This document shows positions 27,565 to 36,912 of a DNA stretch of 64,000 nt, one piece after another (position 1 is the stretch's first letter; each line of letters begins with the position of its first letter). The notes beneath the pieces were generated by a model. That model had not been told where the DNA came from and made no database searches. It was given only the letters and a program-made list of their open reading frames with translations. Origin of the DNA: Candidatus Kryptoniota bacterium (GTDB lineage: Bacteria; Bacteroidota; Ignavibacteria; Kryptoniales; Kryptoniaceae); assembly GCA_938074445.1 (NCBI GenBank), contig CALJEK010000047.1:1-64000 (forward strand). The letters are read 5' to 3'. The translations under genes and the position numbers were made by a program.

Positions 27565-30357
27565 TTACTCGTGTGCCTCGTACCAATTTTTCCCAACCCC
27601 AAGCTCAACAACGAGGGGCACATTAAGTTGAAGTGCGTTTTGCATTTTATCAAGCACGATTTCTTTCAAATTCTCAACCTCATCAGGAGCCACATCAAAA
27701 ACAAGTTCATCATGAACTTGTAAAATCATTTTTGATTTTAATTTTCGTCTCTTCATTTCGTCATAAATCCTAACCATCGCAAGCTTTATCAAGTCAGCTG
27801 CTGTTCCTTGAATTCTCATATTTATCGCTGTGCGCTCCGCAAATTCTCGAACAGTCCTATTTCTGCTATTAATATCGGGGACATATCTTCTTCTGCCAAG
27901 CAATGTAGCAACATAACCTTTTTGCCTCGCCTCTGCAATTGTTTTATCAATATACTCTTTCACTTTTGGAAACTTTTGGAAATAAACTTCGATTATCTTC
28001 TTTGCCTCTGGCTGTGGAATTCCAAGTCGCTGCGAAAGTCCATACGGACTTATACCATACATAATTCCAAAATTAACCTCTTTTGCCTTTCTTCTCATCT
28101 CATAATTTACATCCTCAGGTCTAACCCCGAAGACGCTCGCTGCAGTTGATGAATGAATATCAAGCCCACTTCTAAAAGCTGAAATTAAATTTTCATCCCC
28201 AGAAAGATGAGCCATTATGCGAAGCTCTATTTGAGAATAATCAGCCGACATTATAAACCAATCAGGTTCAGATGGGATAAAAGCTTTTCTTATCTCCCTA
28301 CCGATCTCAGTTCTGATTGGTATATTTTGAAGATTTGGATCACTGCTTGATAACCTACCTGTAGCTGTCCCAGTTTGATTAAACGAGGTATGAACTTTGC
28401 CAGTTTTAGGGTTTACAAGTTTTGGGAGGGCATCAACATAGGTGGATTTTAATTTTTGAATTTGGCGATATTCAAGCAATTTCTCCGCGATTGGATGTTC
28501 CTTGGCAAGTTCCTCCAAGACTTCAACATCAGTTGAATAACCAGTTTTGGTTGTTTTAACAGGTGGAAGCTTTAATTTTTTGAAAAGAACATCCGCAAGC
28601 TGCTGTGGCGAATTTATGTTAAATTCCACACCAGCGAGACGATAAATCTCATGAGTTAAATTATCAAGCATTCTATCAAGCTCCTTGCTCATCTCCCTTA
28701 AAAGTTCCGTATCCAACTTGACGCCTGAAAACTCCATATGAGCAAGGACTTCAACAAGTGGAAATTCAATCTCCTCACACAGTTTAAGCTGTTCCCTCTT
28801 TTCAAGTTCATATTTAAGCTTATCCACAAGTTTTAAAGTAATATCCGCATCTTCACAAGCATACTCGGCAACTTTTTCAACGGGAACTTCGCTCATCTTT
28901 CTCTGAAAGCGTCCCTCTCCAATAAGTTGAGCGATAGATATCACTTGATATTTAAGATATTCTTTTGCGAGAAACTCAAGCGTATGTGAACCCTCCGGAT
29001 TAAGAATATAACCTGCAATCATAGTATCAAAACTTATCCCACTTACCCACACACCATATTTAGCCATCAAGAGAATGTCATATTTCAAGTTTTGACCACA
29101 CTTCTTTATTCCAGGGTCTTCAAGTATTGGCTTAACATACTTTAAAACGGTTTCAATTTCAATCCCATATGTTTTCTTTCTCTTCTCCAGCTCAAAAAGA
29201 GAACCAGAAGTTTCTGTTTCAACAGAAACTGGCACATAGAACGCCTCACCAGGCTCTACCGCAAACGAAATCCCTATAAGGTCCGCATTAAGCGGGTCCA
29301 CACCAGTTGATTCCGTATCAAACGAAACTAAATCCGCTGATTTTAACTTTTCAACAAGCTCTTTCAATTCGTCAACGTTCTCAATTATACGATAGCTATG
29401 GGTTGTGGTTTTTATCGAATCATACTTTATCGGCTTCCTCTGCTCTTCGATTTTTTCCTCTTCAACTTCTCTCACCGCAGAAGTAAGTCCAAGCTTCTTT
29501 ATCAAACTTTTGAATTCAAGTTCATAAAAAAGTTCGGCGAGTTTATCCCTATTAGGTTGGCTTGCTTTTAGAGAATAAATGTTTATATCAAGCGGAACAT
29601 CCGTTTTTATCGTGACAAGGACTTTCGAGAGAATTGCGCTTTCCGTATAGTTTTTGAGATTTTCTTTTATTTTTTGAGTTGGAACTTTATCAATATTTTT
29701 TATGAGGTTTTCGATTGAGCCAAATTCTTTTATAAGTTGAATTGCCGTTTTTTCACCTATTCCGGGAACCCCTGGAACATTGTCCACTTTATCCCCCATA
29801 AGTCCGAGCACATCAATAATTTGCTCTGGTGTAACGCCCCACTCCTGTTTAACCTTATCCACATCAACTATCTCTATATCAGCAAGTCCTTTAGTCGGTC
29901 TATAAATCTTTATCATCGGTGAAACAAGTTGAAGAAAATCTTTATCTCCTGTGACAAGATATGTTTCTATTCCTTTTGATTCAGCAATTTTAGCGATCGT
30001 CCCCATAACATCGTCAGCCTCATAACCCGGGATCTCAATAATTGGAACATTAAACGCCTCAATTACTTCTTTCAATTTCTGAAGTTGAATTGCCATATCC
30101 TCCGGCATCTTTTCACGCGTGGCTTTATACTCAGGATGTATCTCATGTCTGAAGGTTGGTTGACCAGAATCAAAAACGACAGCGATGTAATCCGGTTTTT
30201 CCTCCTCAAGAATTTTAATCAATGAATTTGTGAAGCCATAAACTGCACTCACATTCATTCCGCCAGATGTAACAAGGGGTCTTCCAATAAATGCATAATA
30301 AGCTCGATATGCAAGAGCTGTCCCATCAAGGAGGAAAAGTTTCTCTTTTTTAGCCAT
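27565..30357 (-). CDS. polA: DNA polymerase I
   Basis: 930 residues with three domains. The 5'-3' exonuclease (1-290) carries GYEADDVMGT and GDKVDNVPGVPGIGEKTA. The 3'-5' exonuclease (about 330-520) keeps its acidic residues (SFDTESTGVDPL, LKYDILLM, CEDADITLKL), so proofreading is predicted active. The polymerase (about 560-930) has motif A MSADYSQIELRIMAHLSG, motif B RRKAKEVNFGIMYG and motif C QVHDELVFDV. It fills gaps and removes primers in repair and replication. It lies 35 bases after the AtuA-like gene on the same strand. Confidence 0.98.
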   Translation of the reverse strand: MAKKEKLFLLDGTALAYRAYYAFIGRPLVTSGGMNVSAVYGFTNSLIKILEEEKPDYIAVVFDSGQPTFRHEIHPEYKATREKMPEDMAIQLQKLKEVIEAFNVPIIEIPGYEADDVMGTIAKIAESKGIETYLVTGDKDFLQLVSPMIKIYRPTKGLADIEIVDVDKVKQEWGVTPEQIIDVLGLMGDKVDNVPGVPGIGEKTAIQLIKEFGSIENLIKNIDKVPTQKIKENLKNYTESAILSKVLVTIKTDVPLDINIYSLKASQPNRDKLAELFYELEFKSLIKKLGLTSAVREVEEEKIEEQRKPIKYDSIKTTTHSYRIIENVDELKELVEKLKSADLVSFDTESTGVDPLNADLIGISFAVEPGEAFYVPVSVETETSGSLFELEKRKKTYGIEIETVLKYVKPILEDPGIKKCGQNLKYDILLMAKYGVWVSGISFDTMIAGYILNPEGSHTLEFLAKEYLKYQVISIAQLIGEGRFQRKMSEVPVEKVAEYACEDADITLKLVDKLKYELEKREQLKLCEEIEFPLVEVLAHMEFSGVKLDTELLREMSKELDRMLDNLTHEIYRLAGVEFNINSPQQLADVLFKKLKLPPVKTTKTGYSTDVEVLEELAKEHPIAEKLLEYRQIQKLKSTYVDALPKLVNPKTGKVHTSFNQTGTATGRLSSSDPNLQNIPIRTEIGREIRKAFIPSEPDWFIMSADYSQIELRIMAHLSGDENLISAFRSGLDIHSSTAASVFGVRPEDVNYEMRRKAKEVNFGIMYGISPYGLSQRLGIPQPEAKKIIEVYFQKFPKVKEYIDKTIAEARQKGYVATLLGRRRYVPDINSRNRTVREFAERTAINMRIQGTAADLIKLAMVRIYDEMKRRKLKSKMILQVHDELVFDVAPDEVENLKEIVLDKMQNALQLNVPLVVELGVGKNWYEAHE

Positions 30358-30392
30358 CGGTGATAAAAAATTTATTGCAATTGAAATAAAAA

Positions 30393-30767
30393 CTAAACAG
30401 GGTCGACTTCGAAATCATCTGGAACTTCTATCTCAAGCCGTAAGAGAGCGTAAGCAAGCGTTTTACCTTGGGCGTCGTTTCGTAAGGATACAGTTCCACC
30501 TCCTGCAAGTGCATCATGTAATAAAAAATTTAACGCATATAAATTTGGCAACTCCCATCTTTCAACCGGACCAAGGCAAATGCCCTCGAAATGTTTCTTG
30601 ACAACATCAGGTGTGACCTTTTCAACAAGAATTTTATAATATTCAGGCTTTCTTGCGATAAGCCCGATATTAGCCGAATTCCCTTTATCCCCCGATCTTG
30701 CGTGCGCTATTTGAAGTAACCTTATCTTTTTCACTTTGTGAAGTGAAAATTCAAATTTTGTTTTCAA
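30393..30767 (-). CDS. AtuA-related small protein
   Basis: 124 residues. It matches the C-terminal ferredoxin-like-fold domain of AtuA (acyclic terpene utilisation) proteins as a stand-alone protein: AHARSGDKGNSANIGLIAR, then ERWELPNLYALNFLLHDALAGGG. The split form usually sits next to an AtuA (DUF1446) gene and acyl-CoA carboxylase genes; none is in this window. Function is unknown; the AtuA proteins are linked to isoprenoid acid breakdown. It overlaps the upstream outer-membrane protein gene by 4 bases. Confidence 0.8.
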   Translation of the reverse strand: MKTKFEFSLHKVKKIRLLQIAHARSGDKGNSANIGLIARKPEYYKILVEKVTPDVVKKHFEGICLGPVERWELPNLYALNFLLHDALAGGGTVSLRNDAQGKTLAYALLRLEIEVPDDFEVDPV

Positions 30768-31204
30768 AAGTAAAATCTAAAACCAATTCCACCAGTTAAA
30801 TCAAAATCAGTCCCAGGAAAGAGCCCGAGCTTTGGCGAAAGCTCAAAGAAAAATTCATATCTTTGCTTTAGAAAATAGTTTACGCCAAAATTCCCACTTA
30901 CCCCAAAACTATCGCCCTTTTTCGATGCAGCTTTAAAAAATAGACCTGGACCTGCGTAAAAATTAAATACACCACTTCTATACCTTTCGATTTCAGAGAT
31001 GTTAAAATTATAATGTCCCTGAGCAAAGAAGGCATCGCTAAATCGCCACGCAAATAAAAGATCAACAGAATTTGCTCTTGATAAGAAATACTTTCCCGTT
31101 ATCCCTGTAGGAGCACCAAGATAAATGCCAACACCAAGTTTGTTTTGCGAGTTAGAAATAAAGGGAAACAAAAAGAACAAAATTAACAGCCAGCTCTTTT
31201 TCAT
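30764..31204 (-). CDS. Small outer-membrane beta-barrel protein, unrecognised
   Basis: 146 residues from the ATG at 31202-31204. It has an AAGGA ribosome site and a signal peptide (MKKSWLLILFFLFPFISNSQ). The mature part alternates polar and aromatic residues and ends GGIGFRFYF. A terminal Phe is the usual signal for Bam-mediated insertion, so a small eight-strand barrel is likely. The longer frame from 31333 overlaps the MoeB-like gene and hides the signal peptide. Function unknown. Confidence 0.75.
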   Translation of the reverse strand: MKKSWLLILFFLFPFISNSQNKLGVGIYLGAPTGITGKYFLSRANSVDLLFAWRFSDAFFAQGHYNFNISEIERYRSGVFNFYAGPGLFFKAASKKGDSFGVSGNFGVNYFLKQRYEFFFELSPKLGLFPGTDFDLTGGIGFRFYF

Positions 31205-31274
31205 GTGTTTTCCTTTTTTAAGGAAATTACCAAAACTTGTGAAATTTTTCAAGTAAAACAGAGGATAAGCCAAA

Positions 31275-32429
31275 TCAATACTTCGGCATACTTGGGTCAA
31301 CTTTTTCAATCCAAGCATCAATTCCTCCAGCAAGATTTTTAACCCTTGTAAAACCCAATTCCCTCAAGAATTGCACAGCCCTTGCACTCCTTCCGCCCAT
31401 TTTGCAATAAAGCACGATCTCACTGGTTTGATCAAGCTCGTTAACTTTTTCAGGGAGTTCGGAAAGAGGGATTAACCGACTTCCGTGAATTCTGTTAATT
31501 TCATATTCATGGGGTTCGCGAACGTCAATTAAAATTATGTTCTCACCGTTTTCAAGTTTTGATTTCAATTCCTCAGCAGTTATCTCAAATCCCAACTCAT
31601 GGAGAATTCGTTCAGGTGTAATCCCACAGAATTCTTCATAATCAATTAATTCTTTAATTGTTGGATTTTCACCGCAAACCGGGCAACTTGGGTTTTTTCT
31701 CAGTTTCAACTCTCTAAATCTCATTTTAAGGGCATCAAACAGAAGCAACTTCCCAATTAACGGCTCCCCAATACCAAGGATCAACTTTATCACCTCAAGC
31801 GCTTGAATTGTCCCTATAATTCCTGGTAAAACCCCAAGAACTCCACCTTCAGCGCAACTTGGGACAAGCCCAGGTGGGGGTGGCTCTTGATAAAGGCAAC
31901 GATAGCAAGGTCCTTTCTCAGCATAAAAAACAGATACTTGCCCCTCAAACCTGAATATGCTCCCATAGACATTCGGTTTCTTCAAAAGAACACAAGCATC
32001 GTTTACAAGGTAACGTGTTGGAAAGTTATCTGTCCCATCAACAACAATATCATAATCTTTAATTATCTCAATTGCGTTTTCACTTGTGAGGCGCGTCTCA
32101 TAAGTTTCAATCTCAACACTCGGATTTAAAGCTGAAAGCTTTTCCCTTGCCGACTCAAGTTTAGACCTGCCCACATCTCTTGTGGTGTGAATTATTTGTC
32201 TTTGAAGGTTTGAGAGATCAACAACATCGAAATCAACTATCCCAATTCTCCCAACCCCAGCTGCCGTAAGATAAAAAGCAAGTGACGAGCCAAGCCCCCC
32301 AGCCCCAACTATAAGAACACTCGCTGACTTTAACTTCTTTTGTCCCTTAAGCCCTACCTCTGGCATTATAAGATGACGACCATACCTTAAAAATTCTTCC
32401 CTTGTGAGTTCTACTTCACGGTGCATCAT
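31275..32429 (-). CDS. MoeB/ThiF-type adenylyltransferase with C-terminal rhodanese domain (MoeZ-like)
   Basis: 384 residues. The E1-like domain (1-250) has the nucleotide motif GAGGLGSSL, a catalytic-Cys region SCAEGGVLG, and zinc cysteines in CYRCLY and CPVCGE. The rhodanese domain (about 270-384) has ILIDVREPHEYE and the active-site loop YCKMGGRSARA. Such MoeZ-type enzymes adenylate the C-terminal glycine of a ubiquitin-like sulfur carrier and convert it to a thiocarboxylate. The carrier gene lies 19 bases upstream. Together with the JAMM peptidase and cysteine synthase genes this points to cysteine synthesis. Molybdopterin or thiamine carriers could also be substrates. Confidence 0.95.
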   Translation of the reverse strand: MMHREVELTREEFLRYGRHLIMPEVGLKGQKKLKSASVLIVGAGGLGSSLAFYLTAAGVGRIGIVDFDVVDLSNLQRQIIHTTRDVGRSKLESAREKLSALNPSVEIETYETRLTSENAIEIIKDYDIVVDGTDNFPTRYLVNDACVLLKKPNVYGSIFRFEGQVSVFYAEKGPCYRCLYQEPPPPGLVPSCAEGGVLGVLPGIIGTIQALEVIKLILGIGEPLIGKLLLFDALKMRFRELKLRKNPSCPVCGENPTIKELIDYEEFCGITPERILHELGFEITAEELKSKLENGENIILIDVREPHEYEINRIHGSRLIPLSELPEKVNELDQTSEIVLYCKMGGRSARAVQFLRELGFTRVKNLAGGIDAWIEKVDPSMPKY

Positions 32430-32448
32430 AGCACTTCAAGATTTATTT

Positions 32449-32727
32449 TCAATTCCCTCCAGCGATTGCTGGAACTATGCTGATAAAGTCACTTTCTTTA
32501 ACTTTTGTGTTTTCCCCATCAAGATATCTTATGTCTTCATCGTTAACATAAATGTTTATAAAACTTCTCAACCTGCCGTCCTCAGAAAAAAGATGTCGTC
32601 TCAACTGCGGATATCTCGTGCTCATATTTTCAAGCAACTCCTTCACAGTTTGTCCGTCAACCTCAATTATATCTCTATTTTCAGTATATGGTCTCAACGG
32701 TGTTGGAATCGCGATTTTAACGGGCAT
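32449..32727 (-). CDS. MoaD/ThiS-family sulfur carrier (CysO-like)
   Basis: 92 residues with a ubiquitin-like beta-grasp fold. It starts MPVKIAIPTPLRPYTENRD and ends VPAIAGGN. Sulfur carriers need a free C-terminal Gly-Gly; here one Asn follows it. The adjacent JAMM peptidase could trim it, as is known for other carriers with masked tails. In the CysO route the carrier thiocarboxylate is the sulfur donor for a dedicated cysteine synthase, and the JAMM protein releases cysteine. All four genes lie side by side here. Confidence 0.92.
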   Translation of the reverse strand: MPVKIAIPTPLRPYTENRDIIEVDGQTVKELLENMSTRYPQLRRHLFSEDGRLRSFINIYVNDEDIRYLDGENTKVKESDFISIVPAIAGGN

Positions 32728-32735
32728 TTTCTTAG

Positions 32736-33164
32736 TTAAATTTTGTTTTTAATTTCAATTTTCTCAAAATCAAACTTGCTTCTATCTTCCCTTAAAACCC
32801 AACTTTTAACTTCACCTGCTCTCCCTTTTTCAACGGAAACAATAATATAAGATAAAAACGGAAAAGCGTGCTCCTTATCATAATCAGATGGCGAAGCTGG
32901 ATGATCGGGATGCGAATGATAAAATCCAATGATATCAAAACCTTTCTCTCTTGCATACTTTTCGGCATTGATATAATCCTGTGGTCTTATCACATATCTC
33001 CTTTTTCTCTCATCCTCCCTTGAGTTTTCAACTTTTAAAATTTCAAAAACAACCTTTTGCAAGCCCCTAACCTCTCCAATCAAAATCCCACAACATTCTT
33101 CTGGATATGTTTTTTCCGCATGCAACTTTATCTCCTCAACAATTTCGTTCGGTATTTTGATCAT
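32736..33164 (-). CDS. JAMM/MPN+ metalloprotease (Mec-like)
   Basis: 142 residues. The complete JAMM zinc motif is visible: E23 (PEECCG), H83 and H85 (YHSHP), then S93 and D96 (SPSDYD). Bacterial members cleave after Gly-Gly of ubiquitin-like sulfur carriers. Mec of mycobacteria frees cysteine from the CysO-cysteine adduct, and related proteins trim masked carrier tails. Position between the cysteine synthase (6 bases upstream) and the carrier (8 bases downstream) supports either role. Confidence 0.93.
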   Translation of the reverse strand: MIKIPNEIVEEIKLHAEKTYPEECCGILIGEVRGLQKVVFEILKVENSREDERKRRYVIRPQDYINAEKYAREKGFDIIGFYHSHPDHPASPSDYDKEHAFPFLSYIIVSVEKGRAGEVKSWVLREDRSKFDFEKIEIKNKI

Positions 33165-33170
33165 TGGGCT

Positions 33171-34106
33171 TTATTCTACTTTGTTTGCACTATTTTTCAA
33201 ATACACATCTTCGTCCCAAAATTTTTCGCTTATATACTTTACACCTGAATCCGGGAAAACTGTAACGATCAAGCCTTTTTCAATTTTATTTGCCAATTTT
33301 AAACATGCTGCCATTACCGCGCCGGATGAAACTCCAACAAGAAGACCCTCCTTCCTTGCAAGCAGTTTAACCATCTCATAAGCTTCTTCCGTTGAAATTT
33401 CAATAATTTCATCTGCAAGTTCTGGTTTAAAAATTCCCGGAACAATCGCTGTAGGCAAATGTTTTAAACCTTCAATCCCATGAAGAGGAAGATCGGGCTG
33501 AACCGCTACAGTTTTTATCTTGGGATTAAACTCCTTTAGCCTTTTCGCCACGCCGACAAATGTCCCCGTCGTTCCAAGTCCAGCGACGAAATGAGTGATT
33601 TGCCCTTTTGTTTGATTTATTATTTCGACAGCGGTTGTCTCGTAATGCGCGCGCCAATTTGCTTCATTGTTATATTGATCTGGATAAAAATATTTATCTG
33701 GGTCACTTTCAACAATCTTCTTCACAATCTTTTGAGCTCCGTCCGTCCCCTCAAGAGGATTTGTAAGGATAAGTTCAGCTCCGTATGCTCTGAGAATTCT
33801 CTTTTTTTCAACGCTCACATTGCTTGGCAGGGCAAGTTCAACTTTATAACCAAGGACAGCCCCTATCATCGCATAAGCAATCCCAGTATTCCCACTTGTT
33901 GCGTCAATTATGATCTTATCTTTAGTTAAAATCCCACGCTTTATGCCATCCATTATCATATAAAGAGCAGGTCGGTCTTTAACCGAACCCCCGGGGTTGA
34001 ACCACTCCGCCTTTGCGTAAATTGAAATTCCCTTTAAATGCGAGGTTATTTTCTCTATCTTTATAAGCGGAGTGTTTCCTATTTTTGACAAAATCGAAAC
34101 ATCCAT
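33171..34106 (-). CDS. Cysteine synthase family protein (CysM-like)
   Basis: 311 residues of the PLP-dependent fold-type II family. The PLP lysine is K43 (NPGGSVKDRPA). The substrate loop is SGNTGIAYAM, the phosphate-binding loop GTTGTF, and the C-terminal SSGAVMAA follows. It makes cysteine from an activated serine and sulfide or, if like mycobacterial CysM, from O-phosphoserine and a thiocarboxylated carrier. The downstream JAMM, carrier and MoeZ-like genes favour the latter. No serine acetyltransferase gene (cysE) is in the window. The sequence alone does not separate the two substrates. Confidence 0.93.
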   Translation of the reverse strand: MDVSILSKIGNTPLIKIEKITSHLKGISIYAKAEWFNPGGSVKDRPALYMIMDGIKRGILTKDKIIIDATSGNTGIAYAMIGAVLGYKVELALPSNVSVEKKRILRAYGAELILTNPLEGTDGAQKIVKKIVESDPDKYFYPDQYNNEANWRAHYETTAVEIINQTKGQITHFVAGLGTTGTFVGVAKRLKEFNPKIKTVAVQPDLPLHGIEGLKHLPTAIVPGIFKPELADEIIEISTEEAYEMVKLLARKEGLLVGVSSGAVMAACLKLANKIEKGLIVTVFPDSGVKYISEKFWDEDVYLKNSANKVE

Positions 34107-34216
34107 CTATGTTAAAACAAAGTATTTCTTCTTTATGCCTACAGTTACAGCCTGATTTCATTTAAAAAGCGCTTTAATTTTGGATTTATTCAAGCCAAAA
34201 TTCTAAAAAAGAAAAC

Positions 34217-35734
34217 TTATTTCTTCTCGGATTTGTTCCTGAAAAATTCAACGAGCAATCTTACTCCAACTCCCGATCCACCTTTTGGTTGATAGTCATA
34301 CTCTTTATCAAGCATTGCAGTCCCTGCGATATCAAGGTGAACCCATGGGTAATCACCGACAAATTTTTGTAAGAATTTCGCAGCAGTTATCGCTCCAGCC
34401 CATCTTCCGCCCGTATTTTTAACATCTGCAACATCGCTTTTTATAAGTTGATCATATTCATCCCAAGTTGGAAGTTGCCATACGCGTTCGTAAGTTTTTT
34501 CACCTACTTTTTTAATTTCCTCCATCAGTTTTTCATTGTTTCCAAACATACCAGTTGCAAAATATCCAAGCGCCACAACGCACGCACCCGTTAAGGTCGC
34601 AAGATCAATTATCGCAGTTGGTTTATATTTTTGAGCATACCCGAGGGCATCCGCAAGTATGATTCTACCTTCAGCATCCGTATTGTCAACTTCAATAGTT
34701 TTTCCGATGTACGTCTTCACAATATCCCCGGGCTTATATGCGGACCCTCCGGGCATATTTTCAGTTGCTGGAACAAGTCCAACGAGATTAACACTTAATT
34801 TCAACCTTGCTACAGCTTCCATAGTCGCAATCACAGCAGCTGCTCCAGACATATCCATTTTCATTTCGTCCATACCTTGCGCTGGCTTGAGCGAAATCCC
34901 ACCGCTATCAAATGTTATACCTTTGCCGACAATCACATATCTTTCGTTGCTTCTGGGATTTCCATTATACTCCATGATAATGAATTTAGGGGGTCTTGCA
35001 CTTCCGGAGTTTACAGCTAACAACCCACCCATACCGAGCTTTTCAATCTCAGGTTTATCGAGGACTTTAACTTTATAACCGTATTTTTTGCCAGAATTAA
35101 CCGCTGCCTTTGCGAGTGTTTCGGGGTAAATTTCATTTGCAGGGGCGTTTGCAAGGTCTCTTGCAAAATAAACAGCACTACAAACTATATCAGCAACCCT
35201 GATCCCTTCTCTTATTTCGCTTGACTCCCTTTCCGAAAAAATGTTTACCTCTTTAACTTTCTTGTTTTTCTTTTCTTCATCGGTTAAATACTTGTCAAAT
35301 TTATAAAGCGCAAGAACAGAGCTTTCAGCTATAGATTGCGCGACATAATCGAGCGTCTCGTTAATTTTATCTTTTAAAAGTGAATAATTTGGGAATTCAA
35401 TTGCAATTGTTTCAGATTTTAAACTTTGAGCTTTTTTGGAGGCAACCGCGCATGAACGCCGTAATTTTTCAAGCGTTATTTTATCCCTCTCCCCAAGACC
35501 CACAAGGATTATTCTCTTCGCTTTCACCGCACGATCGGTTGGATAAAGCACAGCAATCTCTTTTTCCTTTCCTTTAAAATCTCCGACTGATATTAAAGCG
35601 CTAAGCTGACCGTTAAAAAATTTGTCAAGCCTGTTTGCTGTTTCCTTAAGCAAATTTTCATCAGAAAATGTGAATACAATTATTGAATCCGCTTTGACAG
35701 TAGTTATTGCCCCTTTTGAGTATCTCAATTTCAT
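34217..35734 (-). CDS. pepA: Leucyl aminopeptidase (M17)
   Basis: 505 residues. The C-terminal catalytic domain has GKGITFDSGG and MKMDMSGAAAV (metal-binding Lys and Asp). The signature NTDAEGRIILADAL follows, with metal-binding Asp and Glu. The N-terminal domain is the macro-like M17 leader. It is a hexameric, cytosolic two-metal enzyme that removes N-terminal residues in peptide turnover. It overlaps the end of the upstream DHH gene by 4 bases. Confidence 0.97.
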   Translation of the reverse strand: MKLRYSKGAITTVKADSIIVFTFSDENLLKETANRLDKFFNGQLSALISVGDFKGKEKEIAVLYPTDRAVKAKRIILVGLGERDKITLEKLRRSCAVASKKAQSLKSETIAIEFPNYSLLKDKINETLDYVAQSIAESSVLALYKFDKYLTDEEKKNKKVKEVNIFSERESSEIREGIRVADIVCSAVYFARDLANAPANEIYPETLAKAAVNSGKKYGYKVKVLDKPEIEKLGMGGLLAVNSGSARPPKFIIMEYNGNPRSNERYVIVGKGITFDSGGISLKPAQGMDEMKMDMSGAAAVIATMEAVARLKLSVNLVGLVPATENMPGGSAYKPGDIVKTYIGKTIEVDNTDAEGRIILADALGYAQKYKPTAIIDLATLTGACVVALGYFATGMFGNNEKLMEEIKKVGEKTYERVWQLPTWDEYDQLIKSDVADVKNTGGRWAGAITAAKFLQKFVGDYPWVHLDIAGTAMLDKEYDYQPKGGSGVGVRLLVEFFRNKSEKK

Positions 35735-36759
35735 TTTTCAACTCCAATTTGTTTTTCAAAATATGCATACTTTTCTGCCTTTTGAATAACTTGTTCAATG
35801 ACCTCATCAAGGGAAATATCATATAAACGTGCCCCAGCTGCATTTTTATGACCGTTGCCACCAAATTCCTTTGCAAGTTCATTTATTGGTATCTCACCTT
35901 TAGATCTAAAGCTCACCTTAACACCATCTTTTAACTCAAGAATAAAAATAGCCACCCTCACACCAGCAACCTTCAAAATTGATTGCACGAAACCATCTGT
36001 CTCCCACTCTTCAACCCCATAATCTTTAAGCATTTGTTGAGTGACAACTATATACCCAAGCTTTCCATCATACCTTGTTTCAATCTCTGAAAGACATTTG
36101 CCAAGAAGTTTAATCCTTCCCAGTGAACTCTGCTCATAGACCTTGTCGTAAATCTCAACTGGATCTGCTCCAGCATCAAGAAGTTCTGCAACTATGCGAT
36201 GGGTTTCAGAATCAGTTCTCGGAAATCTAAAAGAACCTGTATCGGTCATAATTGCGGTGTAAATACCGGTCGCAATTTTTTTATCTATTTCAAAATCATC
36301 AAATGACTTTATAAGCTTATAAACGATCTCACCGCTTGCGGGAGCATCGACATCAATTAAATAAAAGTCAGCAAAATCTTGGGCTTCAAGATGATGATCA
36401 ATTATAACTTTTGTCGCTTTGCTCCTAAGCACGTATTTCTCCATAGCCTTTAACCTGTTGGACTGGTTCATATCACATATGAAAATTAAATCAGCGCTTA
36501 AAATTTTTTCAACCTGCTCAAGATTCTGTTCATCAAAAGTTAAAAATCTATTTTCTGGGTCAAGGAATTTATAGTTATCTGGCGTTTCGTTGACATTTAT
36601 AACAACTGCGGATTTGCCAATCTTCTCCAGAAAGTATAAAAGAGCTACTTCACAGCCAAGCCCATCACCATCTGGGTTAACATGCGTAGTGATGACAAAA
36701 TTCTGGGCTTGCTTTATAACTTGTTTAACTTCGTCTATAGGCAAATTTTTATTTTGCAT
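35731..36759 (-). CDS. DHH/DHHA1 phosphoesterase (NrnA/pAp phosphatase-like)
   Basis: 342 residues. The DHH domain has THVNPDGDGLGCE, CDMNQSNRL and the DHH motif IIDHHLEAQDF. MTDTGSFRFP follows, then the C-terminal DHHA1 domain with GGNGHKNAAGAR. Members degrade short RNA oligonucleotides (nanoRNase) and dephosphorylate 3'-phosphoadenosine 5'-phosphate, a by-product of sulfate assimilation. The choice between these is not possible here. It is followed by pepA (4-base overlap). Confidence 0.92.
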   Translation of the reverse strand: MQNKNLPIDEVKQVIKQAQNFVITTHVNPDGDGLGCEVALLYFLEKIGKSAVVINVNETPDNYKFLDPENRFLTFDEQNLEQVEKILSADLIFICDMNQSNRLKAMEKYVLRSKATKVIIDHHLEAQDFADFYLIDVDAPASGEIVYKLIKSFDDFEIDKKIATGIYTAIMTDTGSFRFPRTDSETHRIVAELLDAGADPVEIYDKVYEQSSLGRIKLLGKCLSEIETRYDGKLGYIVVTQQMLKDYGVEEWETDGFVQSILKVAGVRVAIFILELKDGVKVSFRSKGEIPINELAKEFGGNGHKNAAGARLYDISLDEVIEQVIQKAEKYAYFEKQIGVEK

Positions 36760-36880
36760 CTGAAAAAATAACGATTTTGTTTTAAAATTTATCTTGAAAA
36801 TTTATGCCAAAAGGATGAAACAAACAAATTAAAACACCCCAATCTCGGTTGGAAAATTGGAAGGATTAAAAGCGGGAAAT

Positions 36881-36906
36881 GAAAAGCGGGGCTCTTAAGC
36901 CCCGCC
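36881..36906 (-). terminator. Intrinsic terminator at the end of the aromatic-degradation operon
   Basis: On the minus strand an 8-bp GC-rich stem (GCGGGGCT with AGCCCCGC, 36886-36893 and 36898-36905) has a 4-base loop and is followed by TTTTC. It lies a few bases after the catechol dioxygenase stop at 36913 and ends the long transcript that begins at the IclR gene. Confidence 0.88.
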
Positions 36907-36912
36907 TTAAAA

